The notes beneath the pieces were generated by a model that did no database searches, had not been told where the DNA came from, and saw only the letters and a program-made list of their open reading frames with translations. A program made the translations under genes and the position numbers. Below are positions 1-4,378 of a DNA stretch of 5,857 bases, piece by piece. This DNA comes from an uncultured Verrucomicrobiota bacterium (lineage in GTDB: Bacteria > Verrucomicrobiota > Verrucomicrobiia > Opitutales > Opitutaceae), in NCBI GenBank assembly GCA_903919625.1, contig CAIXIZ010000382.1, positions 1 to 5,857 on the forward strand, read 5' to 3'. Position 1 is the stretch's first letter, and each line of letters begins with the position of its first letter.

Positions 1-8
1 ATCTGTGG

Positions 9-29
9 TGGGCATCGGGAGGATGCCCA
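9..29. other. Perfect eight-pair hairpin at the left edge
   Basis: TGGGCATC (9-16) and GATGCCCA (22-29) are perfectly complementary around a five-base loop (GGGAG). The stem is stable on either strand. No T-run follows on the minus strand (CCACAGAT) and only ATGTTTAAC follows on the plus strand, so it is not a textbook intrinsic terminator. It lies 95 bases after the end of the last gene and may belong to the end of this transcript or to the region beyond the window. Confidence 0.4.
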
Positions 30-81
30 ATGTTTAACGGTTCGGGGCCGCCGGGTGCAAGCGCCGGGGAGGTTTGGGGTG

Positions 82-109
82 ATAAAAGGTCCGGCCAGGG
101 TCAAACCGG
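82..109 (-). terminator. Weak candidate intrinsic terminator after the last gene
   Basis: On the minus strand, a short stem (CCGG at 109-106 pairing with either CTGG or CCGG around 99-91) is followed by ACCTTTTATC (91-82), ending in four T. It lies 14 bases after the TGA of the last gene, a usual place for a terminator, but the stem has only four pairs and the T-run is short. Evidence is weak. Confidence 0.25.
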
Positions 110-123
110 CATAAGCCCAACCA

Positions 124-573
124 TCATTCGATGCCGCACCCGCATAGGGGGTCGATCACCTCGCAGAGCCGGGCGTAATACTCGTCGTCCGTCAGGCCGA
201 GGGCTGTCGCCCCAAAGGTCAGGGCATCATCGGACGAGGCGAAGTCGCCATAGTTCACCACCACGAGCTGATAAAGCGCCAGCAAGGGCACTTGCGGGAG
301 CTGCATCATGAACAGCGGGTGGATATACAGCGTGAAGCCGTCCTCGGGCAAATCGCCGTTGGGGACCGGGTGGGCAAATTCGCCGGGTTTGAGCGGGGCG
401 GCGTTAAACTCGATCTTGCAAGGATAGCGCACCAGGGTGCGGTCTTCCAAGAGGAGCGAGAGCTCCTTCCAGCCCAGATTGGGCCCGTATTTCGCATGAA
501 TTTCCGCGCCTTTCGACGCCACGTGGGCGTTGAGGGAAAGCTTGGCATCGTCGGCTGTAAGTTGGATCGCCAT
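124..573 (-). CDS. Conserved-looking soluble protein of unknown function
   Basis: I do not recognise this 149-residue protein. It has no signal peptide, and although the middle (about residues 83-108, FMMQLPQVPLLALYQLVVVNYG) is hydrophobic, it contains Gln, Pro, Asn and Asp and is more like a buried core than a membrane helix, so a cytoplasmic location is likely. The N-terminal part is mixed helix/strand with a WKELSLLLED segment. The C-terminus has three cysteines close together (137, 144, 146; LCGCGIE at the end), with a fourth at 52; metal binding or a redox disulfide is possible but speculative. It begins 12 bases after the NrfD stop and is the last gene of the run, so it is very probably co-transcribed and may assist, insert or regulate the complex. 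The start ATG at 573 has no Shine-Dalgarno sequence; no better in-frame start is apparent. Composition matches its neighbours. Confidence 0.72.
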   Translation of the reverse strand: MAIQLTADDAKLSLNAHVASKGAEIHAKYGPNLGWKELSLLLEDRTLVRYPCKIEFNAAPLKPGEFAHPVPNGDLPEDGFTLYIHPLFMMQLPQVPLLALYQLVVVNYGDFASSDDALTFGATALGLTDDEYYARLCEVIDPLCGCGIE

Positions 574-585
574 GGCGGAAAAGAA

Positions 586-2313
586 TCAGGTGGAGGTGGG
601 GAAGGCAGGGGCTTCGGGGATGGGGGAGGCGATGGGCCTGCCTTCGTTGGCCTTGGACAGCCGTCCCTGGAGTATGGGGACCGCCATTCTTAAAAAGACC
701 GTGTAGAGCAGCAGACCCATCGCCCAAATTCCAAAGCAGACCAAAGTCTCATTGAGGGTCGGGGTATATTCGACCACCGCCCCCAGGGGGGTGGGAATGA
801 ATCCGGGAATGACCAGGCCCATGCCTTTTTCAATCCAGATGCCGACGATGCTGAGCACGCAGGCGAGGTTCAGCCAGCGGAGGCTGCGGCTGAGCGGAAG
901 CACGAGCAGAACCATGGCGGTGAGATTGAGGCCGATGGCGGTCCAGATCCACGGCACGAGCGCATGATGGCCCTCCAATCCCAGAAACAGGTAGCGGGAG
1001 GAAATGACATGGAGGTTGCCCGAATAAAACTCCTTGAAGACCTCGTTCAGCAGCAGAAACACATTGATGAGCATCGAGACCTGGACGATGTTGCGCAAAA
1101 TCAGCAGGCCGCGGTCGGTGATCATCAGCCGCTCCGTCATCCGGGAATGGATGATCTCATTCATCCGTTTGTTGTGCATGAGCTCGCGCAGCGAGGCGGC
1201 CGACAGCCGCAGGACGCGGACGGGTTCCTCGGCGAAGGCGGTGGCCGTGCGCGGGGTGCCATTGAGGGCGGAAATCTCGCCGAATTGCTCGCCGGGTCCA
1301 ACGGTGCGGGTGATCCGGGACAGGCCGCCCTCCTCCCGTTTTACCACCACGCGTCCCTGGATGATCAGATAGGCATTGGTGTCGGTTGTACCCTGGCGCA
1401 GCAAGATTTCGCCTGCGGGCGCATCCACGACGGTGGCATCAGCCAGGATTTTTACCCGGATGTCGGTGGAAACCGAAGCCAGCTCAGGCAGATGCGCCGC
1501 GAGCAAGTCCAAATCCTTCAAGGTCGCCGGACGGGAACTGGCCCCCGCATGCGGTTGCGTGTCCAGGCCGCCCTGGGCGGAGGCCGTGACCCGCCGGACC
1601 ACCTGCAGCGCCAGGATGATGAGCGCGGGGCCGGCGGTGAAGGCCGAGGCCAGAAAACGCGGGCCGACGATGGCCGAGTTCCAGAACGGACGGCCTCCCA
1701 GGCCGACATAAAGGAAGGCCGTGACCGTATGAATTGAAACCGCCCATACGATCGCAATGAAGACAAACGGGATATAGAACCATTTGGCGGGCTTTTTTCC
1801 ACGATAGCGGCAGTAGAGCAGATAGCCGCAGATATAGACGTTCAGGAGAAGGTAGCCGTTCAGGACGATCACGTCCCAGCTCAGCAGCGAGGCCGGGAAG
1901 TTAAACTGGCCGATGACGGGGATGAGGTGCCAGAAGCGGTCCGGCCGGCCGAGGTCGACGGTCACAAAGGCGAGGCACATGATGATGGCGGCCACGGCGA
2001 GCAGTTCGCCAAAAATCACCAGATCGTGCAGCTCCTCGTTGCGATAGATGTAGACGGGGATGACCATCATCACCGCAGCGGCGGCCACCCCCACCAGAAA
2101 GGTGAAATTGGCGATGTAGACTCCCCAGGAGACCTCGTCACTCATGCCGGTCACCACCAGACCATGGGCCAGTTGCTGGGCATACGCATGGAGGCCAAAC
2201 AGGCAGACGACAAAGAGTGCCCCGATCCAGGCGTAGTAGCGCCAGTCGCCGTCAAGGGCGAGGCCCAGGCAGCGCCGGATAAACACCAGATAGTTGCGGG
2301 TCGCGGTGATCAT
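586..2313 (-). CDS. NrfD/HybB-type quinone-interacting membrane subunit with inserted cyclic-nucleotide-binding domain
   Basis: The 575-residue protein has ten predicted transmembrane helices, about residues 28-46, 64-90, 97-117, 143-167, 178-203, 220-239, 403-425, 452-473, 479-501 and 520-545. This is the long ten-helix NrfD form (HybB, DsrP, QrcD), which exchanges electrons between quinone and a periplasmic Fe-S partner; that partner is the preceding gene, overlapping by four bases. Between helices 6 and 7, where the family normally has a short loop, residues about 262-398 form a cyclic-nucleotide-binding domain with the cassette FGEISALNGTPRTAT (344-358). Basic residues at the N-terminus (R6, R13, R14), after helix 2 (R91), helix 4 (K173, K174, K177) and helix 6 (R240, R241) put the N-terminus and this insert in the cytoplasm. 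The frame runs unbroken through all junctions, so this is not a frameshift artefact. A Pro-rich tail ends the protein. No molybdopterin subunit is encoded nearby, so it is not a classical Psr or Nrf enzyme. Confidence 0.93.
   Translation of the reverse strand: MITATRNYLVFIRRCLGLALDGDWRYYAWIGALFVVCLFGLHAYAQQLAHGLVVTGMSDEVSWGVYIANFTFLVGVAAAAVMMVIPVYIYRNEELHDLVIFGELLAVAAIIMCLAFVTVDLGRPDRFWHLIPVIGQFNFPASLLSWDVIVLNGYLLLNVYICGYLLYCRYRGKKPAKWFYIPFVFIAIVWAVSIHTVTAFLYVGLGGRPFWNSAIVGPRFLASAFTAGPALIILALQVVRRVTASAQGGLDTQPHAGASSRPATLKDLDLLAAHLPELASVSTDIRVKILADATVVDAPAGEILLRQGTTDTNAYLIIQGRVVVKREEGGLSRITRTVGPGEQFGEISALNGTPRTATAFAEEPVRVLRLSAASLRELMHNKRMNEIIHSRMTERLMITDRGLLILRNIVQVSMLINVFLLLNEVFKEFYSGNLHVISSRYLFLGLEGHHALVPWIWTAIGLNLTAMVLLVLPLSRSLRWLNLACVLSIVGIWIEKGMGLVIPGFIPTPLGAVVEYTPTLNETLVCFGIWAMGLLLYTVFLRMAVPILQGRLSKANEGRPIASPIPEAPAFPTST
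1129..1521 (-). other. Cyclic-nucleotide-binding domain within the NrfD-type protein
   Basis: Residues about 265-395 of the membrane protein show the CNB fold signature in order: an N-terminal helical lead-in (LAAHLPELAS), the beta-roll with the A/P-x-G-E-x-L-x-x-Q-G turn (APAGEILLRQG, residues 298-308), the strand YLIIQGRVVV, the phosphate-binding cassette FGEISALNGTPRTAT (344-358), the strand VRVLRLS and a C-helix region (SLRELMHNKRMNEII). Glu346 and Arg355 occupy the positions that hold the ribose 2'-hydroxyl and the cyclic phosphate in PKA/CRP-type sites. Both are kept, so real ligand binding is plausible. Thr356 follows the arginine. There is no helix-turn-helix, so this is not a Crp/Fnr regulator. 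Position and completeness are directly seen; the ligand is not known. Confidence 0.9.
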
Positions 2314-3251
2314 ACATCAAAATAGTAATAAAACCGGGGATTGGTGCCGACATCCTCCTTGAGCTGGGTGAACACGCGCTTGGTGCGCAGAATCTGGGAA
2401 ACCTCGCTGTTGGGATCGAGGATGTTGCCGAACTTGCGGGAGCCGGTCGGGCAGACCTCAAGGCAGGCCGGGTAGCGGCCGGCGCGGGTGCGTTGCACAC
2501 AGAAATGGCATTTTTCCATCACGCCCTGCTTGCGCGGCCGGTTGCCGAGGTAGGCCATGTCCGGATTGATCCGGTCGGCCGGGATCGAGGGTTTGGTAAA
2601 GTTGAAATGGCGCGCCCAGTACGGGCAGGCGGCTTCGCAGTAACGGCAGCCGATGCACCAGTCGTAATCGATGACGGTGATGCCGTCGGATTCCTGCCAG
2701 GTGGCATGGACCGGGCAGACTTTGACGCATGGGGGGTTGCGGCACTGCTGGCATTGTACCGGCATGTAGAAAAAGCCTTTCTCCGGCACCGACTCGGGGG
2801 CGTAGGTGTGGTCGCCCCGATCCATGTCAAATGTGCCCTGCGGCATTTTGAGCACACGGATGTCTTGGATCTCCGGGCTGCGCGACTGGTTGTTCTCGGC
2901 GACGCAGGCGTGGACACATTTCCGGCAGCCGATGCAGCGGGAGAGGTTGAGCGCGTAGACAAACTCGACCCCGTCCATCGGCCGGAGATCCCGCACATGC
3001 GGACGGACGCCATATTGTTTTTCGACCTCGCCTTCGATGCGCTTGATGACCTGGCCCATTTCTTCGGGCGTCATCTCCTTGTAATATTTCTGCATGAACT
3101 GCTCGGCCGAGCTGAAGTCCTCCATCTCGAAGAGCGGCTTGAGGCTGGAGGCGACGGCGGCGAGGCCGGTGGCCAGCACGGCCGAGGTGCGCAGAAAACT
3201 GCGGCGGGTCATGCCGTCGGCCGGGTCGGAAGGTGAGGTGGAGCAGGACAT
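2310..3251 (-). CDS. Tat-exported four-cluster [4Fe-4S] ferredoxin subunit (HybA/QrcC/NrfC type)
   Basis: From the ATG at 3251 the protein has 313 residues. A twin-arginine motif TRRSFLR (residues 15-21) followed by a hydrophobic stretch to about residue 36 marks Tat export or anchoring in the periplasm. Sixteen cysteines fall into four groups of four: 106/109/112/116, 167/170/175/179, 199/202/205/209 and 248/251/263/267, the pattern of the electron-transfer subunits of the DmsB/PsrB/HybA family, with four [4Fe-4S] clusters. Its role is to pass electrons between the NrfD quinone site and the tetrahaem cytochrome. The frame is open back to 3413, but that extension overlaps the cytochrome gene and lacks family character. 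Start 3251 fits the stop-start arrangement TGACATG; the ATG at 3212 would begin exactly at MTRRSFL and is a fair alternative. Its stop overlaps the next start as ATGA, implying translational coupling and fixed stoichiometry. Confidence 0.95.
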   Translation of the reverse strand: MSCSTSPSDPADGMTRRSFLRTSAVLATGLAAVASSLKPLFEMEDFSSAEQFMQKYYKEMTPEEMGQVIKRIEGEVEKQYGVRPHVRDLRPMDGVEFVYALNLSRCIGCRKCVHACVAENNQSRSPEIQDIRVLKMPQGTFDMDRGDHTYAPESVPEKGFFYMPVQCQQCRNPPCVKVCPVHATWQESDGITVIDYDWCIGCRYCEAACPYWARHFNFTKPSIPADRINPDMAYLGNRPRKQGVMEKCHFCVQRTRAGRYPACLEVCPTGSRKFGNILDPNSEVSQILRTKRVFTQLKEDVGTNPRFYYYFDV

Positions 3252-3252
3252 G

Positions 3253-3885
3253 TCAGGTGGCGGCAGGCGTGGGGGATTGACCGTGCAATTGATGCGGACC
3301 GGGTGCCGGAGGGCGGCCCGGAAATTTGGGCGAATGCGGATCGTGGCAGTTGACGCAGTCCTTGCGTTCGATGGGACCAAGGGTGCGATTCCAAAAGCCG
3401 CTGGTGCGGCCATGCACGCCGGACTCCCAGTCGCGCAGGATCGGGGTGTGGCAGCTCCCGCAGAGCTGGGTGCTGTCGGCGAATTTCAAGTCCCGGCCAT
3501 CATGGGGCTGAAACAGAAGCAGGTTGCTTTCATTATGGCAGTTGTAGCAGTTGTTGTTGCGGCCATGGGTTCCGTGGCCCATTACAATGTCCCGGTGCGC
3601 TTTGGGGAGGACAAGTTTCTGGTTCTCATCATATTTCAGCACGGGTGGCTTGTCCTTTTGGTGGCAGGTGTAGCACTCGAAGTCCGAAAGATCTTCCTTG
3701 GTCTTGACGAGGTCGGCGTAGGAAATCCGCACCGTGGCTGTGCTCAAAAACGCCCGGTCAACCAAGGGGACCACCGGGGGCGGTACGGGACGGCCCGGCA
3801 GATCCCCGAGGAAGGCTGCGGCGAGGGCGGTGAACGTCACCGCCAGACCGCCGAGCACGAGGGAGGTTTTTCTGCCGTTTTGCAT
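3253..3885 (-). CDS. Membrane-anchored periplasmic tetrahaem cytochrome c
   Basis: The 210-residue protein has a basic N-terminus and one hydrophobic segment (about residues 8-27) that can serve as an uncleaved anchor or signal peptide. Four CXXCH motifs lie at residues 71-75, 113-117, 142-146 and 177-181. Further histidines (97, 104, 107, 128, 158, 184, 198, 201) are more than enough for bis-histidine ligation, so low-potential haems of the cytochrome c3/c7 kind are likely. The fourth motif runs into HDPHSPKFPGRPP, a haem-site plus Pro-rich tail that I associate with the cytochrome subunits of quinone oxidoreductases such as QrcA and Geobacter CbcS; this comparison is from memory. It stands directly before the Fe-S and NrfD genes, with one base between its stop and the next start (TGACATG), so it is probably the cytochrome subunit of that complex. 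The start at 3885 is chosen because the anchor follows directly. Confidence 0.93.
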   Translation of the reverse strand: MQNGRKTSLVLGGLAVTFTALAAAFLGDLPGRPVPPPVVPLVDRAFLSTATVRISYADLVKTKEDLSDFECYTCHQKDKPPVLKYDENQKLVLPKAHRDIVMGHGTHGRNNNCYNCHNESNLLLFQPHDGRDLKFADSTQLCGSCHTPILRDWESGVHGRTSGFWNRTLGPIERKDCVNCHDPHSPKFPGRPPAPGPHQLHGQSPTPAAT

Positions 3886-3935
3886 AGTGGTGCCGTTTAG
3901 ACCGGAATTGGCCTTAGGGTTGGGTGGGGGAGGAA

Positions 3936-3951
3936 GCCGGCGTAGGCCGGC
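3936..3951 (-). other. GC-rich hairpin between the monohaem and tetrahaem cytochrome genes
   Basis: Two copies of GCCGGC (3936-3941 and 3946-3951) separated by four bases can form a six-pair stem with a tetraloop. On the coding strand it begins four bases after the TAA of the small cytochrome gene and is followed by TTCCTCCCCCACC, which is not a convincing U-tract. It could be a leaky terminator or a 3'-end stabiliser that lets the small cytochrome be made in larger amounts than the membrane complex. The pairing is seen; the role is inferred. Confidence 0.35.
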
Positions 3952-3955
3952 CAGC

Positions 3956-4321
3956 TTATTTTTTGCTCAGGGCGCGGACGTAGGGGATGAGCGCCTTGAT
4001 CTCGTCATCCTTGATGCCCTCGATCGGCTTCATGAGCTGTTCGCCGGTCTTGTCCTTGGTCCCTTCCTTGATGGCCTTGGTGGCCTGCTCGTCGGTGAAG
4101 CTGGCCTGAATTTTGGCGTCGGTGAGATCCTTGATGTCAAGTTTCTTGCCCATTTTGGTTTCGCCCTTGCCGTCATCGCCATGGCATTTGGCGCATTGTT
4201 CGGACCAAATGGCCTTGGCGTCAGGCGCGGCTGCGGCCGGTGCCGGCGTGGCCGGTGCGGCTGCGAGGGCGGCCAGGGCGGTGCCGGTGATAATTGCGGA
4301 GGTGATGATGAGCTTGTTCAT
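3956..4321 (-). CDS. Small exported monohaem class I cytochrome c
   Basis: This 121-residue protein starts with a Sec signal peptide (residues 1 to about 22, ending in an Ala-rich AxA-type site), followed by an Ala/Pro linker to about residue 34. The single haem-binding motif CAKCH is at residues 43-47, followed by a GDDGKG turn typical of cytochrome c6/c555/cbb3-type domains. Met97 in the LMKP sequence is the likely sixth haem ligand, and the C-terminal helix IKALIPYVRAL closes the fold. His/Met ligation normally gives a rather high potential, so this protein probably acts as a soluble periplasmic electron shuttle between the membrane module downstream in the operon and a partner elsewhere. 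The mature part is rich in Lys, Asp and Glu. The ATG at 4321 is supported by the signal peptide directly behind it; there is no Shine-Dalgarno sequence in front (upstream bases AATCCTCACAACC). Partner and direction of electron flow are unknown. Confidence 0.92.
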   Translation of the reverse strand: MNKLIITSAIITGTALAALAAAPATPAPAAAAPDAKAIWSEQCAKCHGDDGKGETKMGKKLDIKDLTDAKIQASFTDEQATKAIKEGTKDKTGEQLMKPIEGIKDDEIKALIPYVRALSKK

Positions 4322-4378
4322 GGTTGTGAGGATTTTGAGACTGAAGAGAAAGCGGACGGGCCGGTATGAAGGATGGGC

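Noticed and set aside
1129..1521. A separate Crp/Fnr-type regulator gene or a frameshift fusion.
   Set aside because: There is no helix-turn-helix, no stop or start between the parts, and helices 7-10 needed to complete NrfD follow in the same frame.
964..1737. Long plus-strand open frame of 257 codons.
   Set aside because: It is antisense to the NrfD-CNB gene, its translation is low-complexity Gln/Gly/Arg-rich without any domain, and such frames are expected opposite GC-rich genes.
3252..3413. In-frame upstream extension of the Fe-S protein to an earlier start at 3413.
   Set aside because: It lies entirely within the C-terminal coding part of the tetrahaem cytochrome, which is firmly identified by its haem motifs, and would put 67 residues before the Tat motif.
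586..3885. Nitrite reductase (Nrf), polysulfide reductase or hydrogenase operon.
   Set aside because: No pentahaem NrfA, molybdopterin subunit or hydrogenase subunit is present; only the generic electron-transfer subunits are shared.
2493..3900. Two long plus-strand open frames (2493-3236 and 3094-3900).
   Set aside because: Both are antisense to the Fe-S and tetrahaem cytochrome genes, whose cysteine and haem motifs prove the minus strand to be coding.
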